A stretch of 64,000 nucleotides of DNA from Vespula vulgaris (Eukaryota; Arthropoda; Insecta; Hymenoptera; Vespidae), in assembly GCF_905475345.1 (NCBI RefSeq), contig NC_066608.1:3757501-3821500 (forward strand), written 5' to 3'. A program made the position numbers and the translations under genes. Of this stretch, positions 33,425 to 45,340 are shown piece after piece; positions within the stretch are counted from its first letter, which is position 1, and the number at the start of each line of letters is the position of its first letter. A model generated the notes under the pieces. The model did no database searches and was not told the DNA's origin. It worked only from the letters and a program-made list of their open reading frames with translations.

Positions 33425-34805
33425 CTATTCTTTCTGGCATTTCATGGTCTCTTCAATCACTCATGATGACTAAAGAAGGATGATTCGTCAGAATGAAGTA
33501 AAAGTAGTACTTCTAACTCTATTGGGTCGACAACTAAGTGATTACGTATTTTAAATAAGAAGGAAAATTCAAAATTTTTGCTTAAAAATATATCTTTATT
33601 CAATTAGGTATTATCTATTTTTGTCCTTCTTTCAGATAGTGTCATAATTCCATGTTCATAAAACTTCTGATTTTTGCTAATAAAAAAACTGAATTAAATC
33701 TGATTTTACATTATCAACGTACTAAGTGAAACTTTTTTTTAAAACGTCTTTACACTTCGACTGAGACTCAATGATTGCAGTTCATTCTTTATTCTTGGAA
33801 CTATCGCTTTTCGTTCATACTTCAAATACGTACGATGGATAAATATATGTGGCAAATCTATTTGTTTTCTTTATTCCGACGAACCGCGGCTTGATACCGA
33901 GTTCGACGCCATTGAAAGATATCTCAGTTGAATTTGATTTTTGTTTAGTATTTACTTCTTAATTACTTTTACTTTTTTCTGTTATCGGAGAAATAATTTC
34001 ATGAATAAAGTCAGTTTATTACGATTAACTATGAAATTATCCGATTCGTCAATTTGATGGGTATTCGGAGAGATAATATACATCATATACAATTTTCAAA
34101 TTACAGACTTGAGAGGAAAATAGATTTGAGTATATAACTTTATTATGCCATTAATAAAAGTTAGCAAGAATTGCAAGAAAATAATAGTATTAGTTTTTGT
34201 AATTTTGTTTATGCAGTTCGAAATCCGTCAAATTGACGAGTTCTGTAAAACTAATGGTAAGATAAAGAAGGATATGATATCCTCTCAGTTAGGTCGAAGA
34301 TATTGTTTACAATTGTTGAATAATGTCTTCTCGCTGTTTAGACTTCAAATGGCTTCTAGATCGATTTGTGTTTAGTAACGTTTGCCTTATTACTGACAGC
34401 TTTATTTCCGAATCATTGAGGAACATCGATATTCGTAACAGGTTAATTGTGATGGCTACCTCTTAGAGGGATGAGGCCAGTTGCTAGTAAGATTTGTCTA
34501 TCTAATTGAATTGTTCGAGATAAGAAATGTATCCTTGGATTATCTGATGATTTCTCTCGACCTATTTGCGAAAAAGATAATGATATTAGGAAAAGGGAAA
34601 GGGAGAACTTTCAGCAAAAAAAGTGATTTTGAAGAGAACTAAGTAGAAGGAAAAAAAGAGGAAAGAACTCGTGCGTTGACTTGTTTGTTGAGAAATTGTT
34701 GAGAATTGCCCCAATTTGCGTGGTTGCATACAGTTGATACCACTGACCAACTCTTTCGCGATCTAAGAACTTGATCGCTTCTTATATTCTAATCAGATGT
34801 GGGGG
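33425..34805. other. Unassigned stretch, purine-rich near 34,580-34,660
   Basis: No gene recognised. The plus-strand frame at 34,145-34,375 has no domain I can name. An A+G-rich tract lies at 34,577-34,665. Confidence 0.45.
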
Positions 34806-34810
34806 TAGGA

Positions 34811-36543
34811 CACTATTACTGCTGATAAATATGTGGACACTTTCCTTATTCTTATAACTGTCTGAAAAAGTTATGAAATCTTTGACAAATTTGATTTACT
34901 TTTGTGTATACTATTTTTCACAATATTACAGAACATATTATAATGATAATGCAGTAAATATCTCACCAATATTGTTAAAAAATAATTATATTTTTCCTTC
35001 GTCTATATATGTGTGTTTTTATGATCGCGTTTAGAAGTTGTGATATCTTGGCTATTACATTTTCCAATATTTCATTTTTAATATTAATTCATTGAGTTTG
35101 CAAAATTTCCCAAAGATATTTCTCGGACGTTGGGTCGTTTTGTAATTTGTCTGTCCAAAGTTTTTTCATAGTTTCCAATAGTTTTTCATAGTTACATAGT
35201 TTTTTCATAGTTTTTCAATGGGATTCAAATTGGAAGATTGGAGCTCATAGTAATAGCCAGTCTGTTACTGTTACTATTATTTATATTCCATTTTTGTTAT
35301 AACTTTTTAATAAAGTTCTATGTGGTCTATATTTACATAACATTTTTTCTTATTTAGTGCCATAGAGTATACTGATAAAGTTTGAACATTAAAACTTGGG
35401 ATACCTTGTATTTTAACTTTACGTTTTGGATTGTTCTCCATCATAAATATAAAATTATTGCCAATTAGGCGTTGTTCAGATTATTATGAAATTTTTAAAA
35501 ATCTTTAAATAAATTTTTTTCTTTAAAATACTATTGATTTTGATAATATATCCCGCCTTATCATTACCAAGCCATCCCCATATCATAACAAAATGAGCCC
35601 ACGTTTAAAGTGGGTACTGCACAATCTGAGTTTAATTTTTAATTAATTTGCTGACGAACGAAAACAAGTTGATTGGACCCAAACGTTTTGACCTACGATA
35701 CCTTTTGTCACTCTTCCAATGTCTAATTTTTATCGCATATAGTCCACTGAAGTCTTTTTATTTTGTTTCCTCCATAATGGTTTTTTTTTACAATAAAAGA
35801 TCGTCCTTTTTAAGACGCTTTGTTACCGTTGATACCGAAATCGCCGTATCCTTGAACTATTAATTTCCACAGTTATCTCAGAGGCTGTGCTTCTATTTCT
35901 CTTACTGATAGATACAATGTATCGATCTTCTGCCTGGGTCGTTTTTCCAAATCTTTTTGGGTCAACAAGCTTCTGTAGCAACGTATTTTTGAATATAGCT
36001 TACGCAAAACTTTAGAATTCCTACTTTTTCCGCAATTTTTCTTATGGAATATTCTTCTTTAAATAATACTACATATGATTTGTGACCGCATTTCTATACT
36101 TGACTTTTTTTTTGTACCTATCGTACTCTCCCAAGTATTCGAATCGAACGATAGATATTCAATTGATTGAAATACAAAGCAGACGCTACGATTTTATTTA
36201 AGGTCCCTGCACGCTGGATTAGTGGAACTATGTTTTAAAGTGATAGATCATATCAAGAAACATAATTAATTAAGAGGAAAATGATCACAAAGATCAAAGA
36301 AAATGGAATAACAAGGCCTTGTAATTTTCCATACGCAACAGAATATAATGCGGTATTAAACTATTGGAAAAACTTTTATTCATTTAAACAAAGGAATAAT
36401 TAAGTTCTGTAATTTAATACTATTATAACATATTAAATATATGTTTATAATAAGATTTATTACAAAATATCGATAAATAATAATAATAAGCATTATATTT
36501 TACAAATTTCCTAAAAGTGTTCACATACTTTTGAGCGGTAGTG
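34811..36543 (-). mobile_element. Tc1-like element 3 with TIRs
   Basis: Left end CACTATTACTGCTGATAAAT then ATGTGGACACTTT (from 34,811) pairs with the reverse complement of the right end, CACTACCGCTCAAAAGTATG then TGAACACTTT (finishing at 36,543). TA follows the right end; the left flank is GGA, so the target duplication has decayed. The length is 1,733 bp. Confidence 0.8.
35300..36160 (-). pseudogene. Tc1-like transposase 3, inactive
   Basis: The minus strand shows a helix-turn-helix EYSIRKIAEKVGILKF with SYIQKYVATEAC (about 35,950-36,060), then AISVSTVTKRLKKDDLL (about 35,790-35,860), and GLILLWYGDGLVM (about 35,570-35,610) at the place of GGGSVMVWGCFS. Below that, KRKVKIQGIPSFNV is not clearly assignable. 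The catalytic motifs cannot be read; many stops interrupt it. Confidence 0.65.
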
Positions 36544-36544
36544 T

Positions 36545-38456
36545 ACGTCAATGCTTGTAACCAATCGATGTGTATTTGTTGCTCCTTGAATTTCCGCATT
36601 CGTAAGATCTCTTACATAAGTTGATGTTCGAGAGGTGCTTTCTAGTTAAATTTTGTCTTCGAAGCTGTAAGTGCATACATATATACTTTTTTTTTCTTAT
36701 TACTATTATTGTAACTTATATTAAATTACTGGAATAGAAATTTGTTAGAAAATATAGAGTTAGTTTATTGAGTAATTATTTATTATCACTGTGTTACTAT
36801 ATTGCCTTTATGTTTCCTTTCTTTGTACACTAACAGTGACTTACAAACAGTGACTTCGGCTGCAGAGAGTGCGCTGAAGAAGTTGTATTGGTTCGCATAT
36901 TCTCGTTCTTTCTTCTATTTATTTAATCTCGCAATTGCTTGTGCGTTTATTTCCATAGACTTTCTAGAGGAATAACTGCGTTATTAACTCATACAAGGCT
37001 GCTGTCTATTTAGAAAATTAAGGAAATGTATTCTCATCGATTACTGGGTTCTCGATTTTTCCAAGGTCTTATAAACACCCTGGATTTTCTGTTTGGTTAC
37101 TTAATTTAACAAAAATATAACTTATAAGGAGAAATGTGTCAATTCTAGCGTTCAGTTATCACAGAATTATGGTTTTTTGCTTTCGCTTTTGCTTACGATT
37201 AATATTAAATCGACTTACTTGATATCAAATTTTTGTTCGACTATTTCTTCTCTGTTATTTCTCTGTTTTGACAGCTGTTATTTTTTTTTATTAAATTTTA
37301 AGTTGATTTAAACAAGATTAATTCGTTAGAAAGAATGTAAGCCATCCAAAATAAAAAAAGATAAAGAACAAGAAGTAAGATCAATAACTATGTACAATGA
37401 AAAGATAAATCTATGGAATGACTAATCTAAATATATGTATCAAATTTAAATTATTGAACATTTAAAGAAAATATAAAACGAATAAAAGAAATAATATTGA
37501 CCTTATATTTCAAATAAAATTACGTTCTTCTAAACATTAAAATCATTTATGATATCATACGATTTTATATGTATTGTTCAATTGATTTTGACTACATACT
37601 AATAGTTACGAAAATTTGTTTGAAGATTGTGAGCGAAGCTGAATAATGGAACGAGTCACATGTTGTTGCAAATAATGTTAGAATCTTTCTATTGTTGGAT
37701 AAATTCTGAAAAATAACTTTTGAAAATAAATAACGATCAAAATAATCGTCAAATTATAGTTGTAGTTTAATGCGATTATAGTAATAGTTTTAAGATTTTA
37801 GCGATTCTAAGATGCAAAATATTAAAACTGAAAAGTAAATTCGAATAAAACACTAGTGCTAAATTCACTATATTAGTTGTATATTTAAGAAGAGTGTATA
37901 TTGAAACGCATCATACAAGTTGTATGATATATTTATATCTTTTATGACATTTCATTCTGTTATAATAATTCATCTATTTGGATTAAATGGGATTAGCAAA
38001 TTAAATGCAATCAATGTTATTGTTATCAAAACCATCAACAGATAAAATGTTTCGTTACATAGAAGATAAATATACAAATTTCTTGCTAATATATAATAAA
38101 TTTTACATATAACAAAAAAATTACCTATTAATAATAGGTTTTATGATTATTTTCTGAATGGACAGTTATTTGCTTATAAGCATAGAAAACATTACAAGCT
38201 AAACAAGACATTAAAAATAAAAATTGTAGTCTTTTATTGTGTATAATTATTGAAGAGCTTGCAGTGCAATCCACAAAGAAAAGTAAAGATATTATTTGCA
38301 TAAAATACAATCTCGCGGATATGATTAATAGAAGAATTTTTTCAAAAAATTCTTACGTTAATGGCGTTGCGTTTGCAGCAACAGATAGCTATATCTTAGT
38401 GATACCAACTATGTAATTCTAACGAAATTGTATTCATTATAAGATACAGGTAATCC
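36545..38456. other. Unassigned A+T-rich stretch
   Basis: No coding or repeat signature recognised. Confidence 0.5.
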
Positions 38457-39029
38457 TCTTATAAGGGGATACTTATACAATGCGGTTCGGATGTAACGCG
38501 GTTTTGAAATTAAAAAATTTTTATTTTTTCATTTTATATATTTTTTTAAGATACATATGTGCGTTAGTTTTAAATCTTTCGTAAACTGGCGTAACAAAAA
38601 TCAATGAAATATTATTTTTTAAAATAACAGTAATAGTAATAGTAAGATAAGTATTTTTTAAAGATAAAGTATGCATTTTATTTTATTTTTCTCAAAATAT
38701 TTATGTGTTACGTGCAATGAAATTTATGTTATGCTTATAATTTTTATAATTTTATATATGTGATATCATTTATCTCATGGTTTGCATGTTAACTTAGGTA
38801 TATGAATTACTTTAATTAAATGAAAATATGTTTCTCTTTATCACATCTACATTGTTTATATAATTTAAAAACAATATAATTAAAACAATTTAACTTAATT
38901 AAAATAACTAATTAAAAAGGATTTGCAGTAGCTTTTCTTTTATTATATCCGAGTCTGGTATAATATGATTTGTTATATAACGTGACATTTACGTGAAACA
39001 GAACATCCGTGTTATACAAGGATTACTTA
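38457..39029. mobile_element. pogo/Tigger-like MITE
   Basis: The left end CAGGTAATCCTCTTATAA and the reverse complement of the right end, TAAGTAATCCTTGTATAAC, are similar, with TA on both sides (38,455-38,456 and 39,030-39,031). The subterminal GCGGTTCGGATGTAACGCGG on the left and ACACGGATGTTCTG (reverse complement of the right end) continue the match. The 573-bp length and lack of coding capacity suggest a non-autonomous derivative. Family assignment rests on the general look of Tigger/pogo ends. Confidence 0.55.
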
Positions 39030-39031
39030 TA

Positions 39032-40980
39032 ATCGAAGATAAAACTGATTGAAGATTCGAATTTATGAAAATGCATATTTAGATGACATTATCATTGAAT
39101 GTGGCATCGTATGCATTAAAAACTTCATACGAATAAATAATAAAAATATTTGGCCAACAAATATATTACAAGTCAATGTCAACAACAACATAGTCGATCG
39201 TTATTTTACAAGATTTTCATTTTGTGATGATATAAGATTCTCATCTTCAGTCATAAAGGAAATTAAACATACAAATGTTTGTCATAAAGATTGAATGTAA
39301 TTTATATATTGTAATGACGACTTTGCTTTTCCATATTTATTTATATCCATAGAAAAGTTCAATTTCGAAAGGAATAATAAATTTAAAAGTTTAATTTAGA
39401 AAAGGAATAATAAATGGCAAATAGTTGTATATTTGTTGTTTATTTGTACGAGTTGATGTATCAACACAAAATGTTTTTCCCATCTTTGCAAACTGAGCAG
39501 TCAATTATATTTGATGGAGAATTCTTTAATTTCCTATATGTAAATTCTAAAGAATCTTACATAATTAGAATTATTCATAATTAGAACAGTTTCTATAATT
39601 TTGATAGAAGGATGATATGCATTTTGAAAAAAATAGTAGGAATGTAAAAAAACGGATCTGTGAAGATATATCAACGATCTTATGTATCTGTGTAATAGAT
39701 TCTTTGACACTTCATTATAGTAAATTGTTTAGCAAAAGTTTTAATGCAATGTTAATAATGGCAATATAAATATGAGTAGCATTATTTTATTGGAAGCCTG
39801 TATAAATAAATAGGGATAAACGAAAGTTGATTGGTTTTGCAATAATATAATTTATTAATGATTTTGGGAACAATACGACTTTATCCACGATAATTGAGAA
39901 AAATGAAGATTATACTCGTGTGTTCTTATTTTGACAAAAACTAATCGATTTGAGTACATTTATTTGTTTCTATTTCTTAAAGGTTTAAGAAGTTTACTCA
40001 AAGATCTGCTGAATTTTTAAATTATCGTTGATAAAACAAATGCATTTTATTGCTATTTTTTTTTACAGCTTTTCAATAATTTTAAGAATTAGGTTGGTAT
40101 TTTATAGCAGGAAATGCAAGTAGTAAATTCGAAAAAAGTTATTTACTTATTTATATTTTATACTATTTTTGCAATTTGCAATTTGTAGTAACTAGTTTAG
40201 ATTATAATTTCTTTGCCATCATTTTTACGTTTCCAATGTATTACTACGAATAAAATACATTTATTGATGATACTTAATATACTTGGTTGTGTGAAGATTA
40301 TTTATATAAAAGGATTTCAAATACTTATATTTTGAAAGGGCAAAAGTTGTTTCATTCAAATGTCAGAAATGGAAGAAGAAAATAAAAGAAAAAAAATATA
40401 AGTAGTACTATCGATGTATCGATATAACCAATCACGGTGGTGTGTGTGATATATGTGACGTTAATAAAATGGAGAGATCAAGATGGTTGGCGAACTGACT
40501 TATCAGAAATTTCGAATTAGCTGAAACGAATTCGCAACAAGATTCGTTGCTACGAGGTTTTGGCGATATCGTATGCGACGCGTGGACGATTATGCAAACT
40601 TAAAAAAGTAAACAAAAAACTCAAGCACAAGTGGCTATAGTCGATATAATGTTAGATTTTTATCGAAGTGCGATCGATAGTTAAAGTTTGACAGAACGTA
40701 GAAAACTGAGTATCTCATACGATCGCTCATATAACCTCGAAAGGAGTTACCTGCTCATATAACCAACTGGTTACCTACGATCATTGGGTGAACGTAACAT
40801 CCAGCAGAGGTATTATCTATAATGAAACGAAGATACCATATACCATGAAGCATCATAACATATCATTTATTATGATTGAAACCAGATTAATAGACAGATG
40901 ATGATTACTGAAACAGCAACGGGTATAACTCGCAGAACGGACGCTAAAAGATTCCAACAGATGCGCACACATTGGCGACG
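39032..40980. other. Unassigned A+T-rich stretch
   Basis: The plus-strand frame at 39,049-39,294 matches nothing I recognise. From about 40,400 base composition becomes less A+T-rich, approaching the LTR-element debris. Confidence 0.45.
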
Positions 40981-40989
40981 GAGTTGACA

Positions 40990-41540
40990 TTCTCGTGCCT
41001 CAGGAAGATCTGCATCCAACGTTCTACTTCATAAGAATGCGCCTTTATCAGTATGGTAGCTGAGTGCAACTAGGAGCTGTGTGTAGTAGCATATAGATAT
41101 AATACTCGCTGCTTCAGTGTTTCCAGAAGTCTCGTTAGATGCGATCGCATCCGCGCGTTTGTTCGTCGAAATTTGTTACAAGATCTTTAAATTGATGATT
41201 ACGCCTTCATCCTTGGTATGAGAGCGAGATGAGCGGGCGTGAGTGAAGATGAGAGAAGTCAGCTTTCGTTCGCCGATAGTTTTCCTAAGATTGTGTTTCG
41301 TTGACTTGATGATTGTCTCCCACAATTTACCGAAGTGCAGATTGACGCGAGGAATGAATCGTCAATCAGTGTCAGTGATGGATGCGGTGTCGCACAGAAA
41401 CTGCTAATGGGTGGTCAAATTGAACAGCCGATCTAGTTCGCGCAATTCGTGATACGCCCCAAGAAAGTTAGTGCCATTATTGTTGGAGATGATGACGGAA
41501 TTTATCGATGCACGTCAAGGTGGCGATGAATAAATGAAAT
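40990..41540 (-). pseudogene. BEL/Pao-type integrase fragment
   Basis: The minus strand reads INSVIISNNNGTNFLGAYHE then LRELDRLF (41,400-41,510), matching the SDNGTNFVGANRELKEL motif of Pao integrases with the catalytic Asp changed to Asn. It then reads RFIPRVNLHFGKLWETIIKS then TKHNLRKTIGERKLT (41,250-41,360), matching FIPPRAPHFGGLWEAAVKST with the catalytic Glu kept. Stops occur between blocks. This is a remnant of the pol gene of an LTR retrotransposon; no LTR was identified. Confidence 0.78.
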
Positions 41541-41814
41541 TGTTGGATCGGAAAATGGCAAGAAAGGAGTTTCTGATCCTTCAAGAAGTGTTGAGATGGC
41601 CGGAGTGTTATAAATGAAATTTTTGTGTAGAAATCTCTGAGTAGGGGAAGACTCATGCCTCGTCTCTCTCCTTCTATAAACTACTTTTATAAATGAATAC
41701 TTACTTACCGGGAGTGATGAATTAATATGGTATTGCACATTTAAGATTATTTTTTATACAAATTCTTTATTAGAGGCGAAAAAAGTCCAGAAAAACTAAG
41801 TCTGAAAAAAAAAA

Positions 41815-41950
41815 GCTTAATTAGTGCGTGGACGAAGCCCTCTGTCTGTCATATAAAAGATGTATAAAGATGAAAAAATCCAGAAGAAAGGCCTAATTAG
41901 TGAAGCATATTGTCTGTCACATAGAAGATCTATAAAGAAATTTATACGAA
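41815..41950. repeat. Two-copy tandem repeat of about 70-75 bp
   Basis: CTTAATTAGTG..CTGTCTGTCATATAAAAGAT is followed by CCTAATTAGTG..TTGTCTGTCACATAGAAGAT. Confidence 0.65.
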
Positions 41951-42099
41951 GCATGTGAATACATAAGTAATCTGACAATTTATGATAATACGAAGAATAG
42001 AATGACATAGAAGAATAAAATAATATAGAAAATTAGGATAACATAACAGAATAGGAAACTAGAAGATATCTAAAAATAAGAAACTAAGGATTACAGTAT

Positions 42100-42610
42100 C
42101 ATCAATGAATGCCGATTAAACAACTCGTTCCAGATTATTCGGAATTTTGCGAAGTCTGTACGGCAGAAACGAAGCTTTTGCACAAGTGAATTAATTACAG
42201 TAACCATTTTACTCATGTCCATTGGCAAGTTGAACTCCCTTTATTGTATTTTCTGGTAAAAATCCCTGCTCTTGCTGCATCAGTATTCAAAAAGTTCAAA
42301 GGTGGAATAGAGGAGGGATTGAGACCGGAATTTCGTTGCTGTTTTGAAATAATTTTTGGTTGATGGAGTAGCATAGATATGTGATCTTTACTTTACAAAA
42401 CTAACTTATCGAGATTAATGCATGAATGGTTTTCTCTTAGGATATTGAAAATTGTCCTAATGTGTTATAAATGTTCTTCTCGAGTGGCTGAAACTATTAA
42501 ATCGTCGATATAGCAGAAAGTAAAGTTTAGCTCACGTAGAAGATCCATGTGATGCTGGAAAATTTGTAGCGAAGTTCTGAAACATTTCAATAAATTCGTA
42601 TAAGTCAAAG
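42100..42610 (-). pseudogene. Ty3/gypsy-type reverse transcriptase fragment
   Basis: The minus strand reads LLKCFRTSLQIFQHHMDLLR then ELNFTFCYIDDLIVSATREE, then HIRTIFNILRENHSCINLDK (about 42,390-42,600). This matches the RT catalytic block of gypsy elements, FVYIDDIL..EEHLEHLRxVFxRL, with YIDD intact. Further on, GFLPENTIKG may be the region after the RT palm. It lies upstream (minus-strand sense) of the Pao-type integrase, but the motif styles differ, so two elements are likelier than one. Confidence 0.72.
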
Positions 42611-42679
42611 TAACAATTCATTTGGGAATGCCGGTAGCTATAAGCATGTGGTTTTTATTTACATATATTTTTGATATAT

Positions 42680-43220
42680 AATTTCTTATTTTCCATTGAC
42701 TTATTCGATGCTTCTGTTTGAATTGTTTAACCCACAAATAAAAAACTTGGAAATCAAAATTTTGGAATTGACTTACTACAGACCAAGTTTATTGTTGTAA
42801 ATTTCGTATTGCGATTTGTTGACAACTCTTCTGATTATTATTTTATAATTATTTCTGTAATAAGTTAACAATAAGTTTTTCAAACGTTTCATACTTATTC
42901 TTTTTCAGCATTTCAAGAGTACGCTCGAAAATTACTGCTTCAGTGATTATCAGAACAGATTTTACAGATCTATTAGATCATTCTGATCAAGGAGTTGATG
43001 ATAACAAAGTTATCTTTCAACTATATTTTCGCAATTTCATTTTACAAAGATCTATATTCTTTTTCGATGTGTCTTGCACATCAACAAATTTCCAAATTTC
43101 CAACAAAATGCCATCATTATAATTTTCTTGCGCACTATAAATGAAATTTTGTAATCCCTTCGAAATATACACCTTATTACTGCGACATGTAAAAATGCTT
43201 TTTTTATAACGACACATCTG
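42680..43220 (-). repeat. Unidentified repeat Y, copy 1
   Basis: 42,720-43,040 is collinear with 53,400-53,790 (for example TTTCAAACGTTTCA, AGCATTTCAAGA and GATAACAAAGTTATCTTTCA). A minus-strand frame at 43,017-43,217 (MCRYKKSIFTCRSNKVYIS and on) continues into LIITEAVIFERTLEMLKKNK. It could be a transposon-encoded protein, but I do not recognise the family. Confidence 0.55.
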
Positions 43221-43489
43221 CGTAGTTTATTTTTTTCTGTAAATGAATATCTCAGTGGAAGATACCTTTCGATGAGTATTTAAAAGAAATTATCCCCATA
43301 TTTATTTGAATGAGAGATCATTGCTTTCTGATATTTTTATATTATTTGGTTTACTAATTTTGATTTTATAATTTTGCCGGCTTATACATATCTTATAATT
43401 TGCCAATTTATACATAGCAATAAGATTTCATAAGCATGTATTTACTATGTTAGAAATATTTTCTATATCATTTCATGATTTTTTTTATT

Positions 43490-44385
43490 AATCCTCTGTG
43501 AGCCGAATTTTTTTCTTGAATATAAGAAACTTTATGCAACGGAAAATCAACAATTATAAACCTATATATGCGGATTAAAAAAAATTTACCAGTTTAAACA
43601 ATTTTATTATAATTAATTCACATTGTGACTTCGAAGTAACAACGGTTTATAATGTTTGTACTTCTGTGCATAGAAGCTTAAGCATGAAATTCCCTAAAAT
43701 AGTTTGTATTTGGGGTATGACATAAATGTACTTTTTGCAGCGTTTTCTGTTGTCCGAAAAAATTGGCCAATTTGGCTACTTCATCTTTTCGCACGTTTTG
43801 TACTAGAAGTATTGTATTTGGTTTCCTTTCCCTTTTTTCTTCTAATGAAAATTGAAACAGGACGCCCTTTTTTCTTACTGATTTTTTTGTGCTCCTGATA
43901 TAAACAAGATGCAATGTCAGTTTTAAATTCCAATAAAGTATATTGACGCTTGAGGCTTCTAGAATGCTCTGCTTCTAGAATGAACAATCTCTTTTATATA
44001 AGATCCAAGCATTCACCATCGTTAAATCTAATAAATGAAACATTATACGATAGTATACATTTTCCTGATTTTTGTTTAATAAACACCGGCAGAAGCACAA
44101 ATAATTTTAATTGCACAAGAGCAAAGGTCCCATTGCCTTCGGCCTTTCGGTTCCCTATCTTCGAATAACTTGCAAGGCATATACTTTGATATCTCAGGTT
44201 GATGGTGCTGTCAACCGTCATCAATATTGCTGGTTATCTCATAGAATTATTGCTGGTTATCTCATAGAATTATTGCTGGTTATCTCATAGAATTAAGACA
44301 TGTTATTAAGACGTATACGTCATTTTTTGTGAAAAAACTAAAATTATTTGATAAAATGTCGATATATTAGCATGTGACCCGAAAG
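43490..44385 (-). pseudogene. piggyBac family C remnant with satellite-unit tail
   Basis: It begins with the end of a 296-bp unit (GAGCCGAATTTTTTTCTTGA, then TTTATGCAACGGAAAATCAA), the same junction as at 17,000, 45,330 and 48,990. It then jumps to the N-terminal/5' end of family C (GGCAGAAGCACAAATAATTT, AGGTTGATGGTGCTGTCAAC). The coding middle is deleted. It ends with CGTATACGTCATTTTTTGTG and GAAAGTTACAC, like 17,990 and 49,990. Confidence 0.7.
44225..44293. repeat. 23-bp minisatellite, 3 copies
   Basis: TATTGCTGGTTATCTCATAG plus AAT is repeated three times head to tail, starting at 44,225, 44,248 and 44,271. The homologous site at 49,900 has one copy, so this is a local expansion. Confidence 0.9.
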
Positions 44386-45030
44386 TTACACACGCCCATA
44401 AACGATTAATTTTTTTCTTAAATTCTTCTCTAATTTCATTAAAGCGCTTCCCTGGTTCTTTTCTGAATACTTAAAATTATTGATCCGCTCAAAAATTTTA
44501 TCACGAATAACCAAGTTTTCGTTATTTTGAATATTCTGGATTCTATCAGTGATCATATATTCAGTTTTTTTCAACGCTTATTTGCAACCTGAGTTCTTTC
44601 GTTTTATCTAACAGACTTTTAGTGTTAATAATTTATGTATCTTTATTATTCCATAGTAAAGCTATATCGTCCGCATATGTTAACAGCTATTTTATACCGT
44701 TCAACTGCAGACCATTTTCATTCGTCTGCATTTCTTTAGCGGAGCATTCTAATACTAAATTGAACAAAAAAGGTGATAATTCATCCCCCTTCTTTAACTC
44801 TTTATAAATATTAAAAGTTTTCGACATTTGATCACCTATCGTATCTCCAGTATCTTTTAAATAGACTTGAACTAAGTTAACCAATTTTTCAAGTATACCT
44901 AACCGAATCAATACTTCACGCATTTTTTCCCGTTTTATCGAATCATATGCTTTGATATTATGGTTTATTTTTATGCCTTCTATAAAAACGAAGTGTGATT
45001 CTCTGATTTTCGTTTACGTTTTCCCACTGT
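44386..45030 (-). pseudogene. LINE reverse transcriptase fragment, copy C
   Basis: The minus strand reads REVLIRLGILEKLVNLVQVY then LKDTGDTIGDQMSKTFNIYK, ELKKGDELSPFLFNLVLECS and MQTNENGLQLNGIK. The KKGDELSPFLFNLVLE block is the G(V/L)RQGDxLSPLLFNL motif of non-LTR RTs. Below it come MKKTEYMITDRIQNIQNNEN and INNFKYSEKNQ (YLG motif degenerate). It aligns with 48,060-48,690 at an offset of 3,658 bp. Upstream RT motifs are missing and a frame change separates the blocks. Confidence 0.85.
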
Positions 45031-45034
45031 TTGT

Positions 45035-45340
45035 CAACCGTATTATCATTCGATTCATTTATTTTCTTCAAGGCCGCAAATCAAAACTGTTTCTTGTTTT
45101 CCTCTCGTATCCATTCCCGTTTCTTCCCTTGGTAGGACTGTACATTTAACTGTTTATTTTGAATCGACTGTCCGTTTCGTTAACATCCAGGTATGGAAAC
45201 AAATTTTGGCAATTAAAATAATAAAAACCTCCTTTCTAATCTACATTCTTATATTAGAATTTGTTTGAAATTTTCAAGCAAATGTACTTAATCCTCTATG
45301 GGCGGAATTTTTTTCTTACATACAATAAGATTTATGCAAC
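45035..45340 (-). repeat. Single 296-bp-type unit, copy C
   Basis: The segment between GTCAACCGTATTATCATTCG and TTTATGCAAC carries all unit landmarks (GGACTGTACATTTAAC, GCAATTAAAATAATAAAAAC, TTTGAAATTTTCAAGCAAAT). It is bounded by CAAC at 45,035-45,038 and 45,337-45,340. Only one unit is present. Confidence 0.9.

Noticed and set aside
34145..34375. Plus-strand 76-codon frame starting MPLIKVSK, considered as a small host gene
   Set aside because: No signal, domain or splice context that I can defend; base composition is that of the flanks.
40990..42610. A single intact LTR retrotransposon
   Set aside because: RT and integrase motifs belong to different styles, frames are broken and no LTRs, primer-binding site or gag could be found.
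43678..44224. Several overlapping frames on both strands
   Set aside because: They cover piggyBac C 5' debris and translate to composition-driven peptides without domain features.
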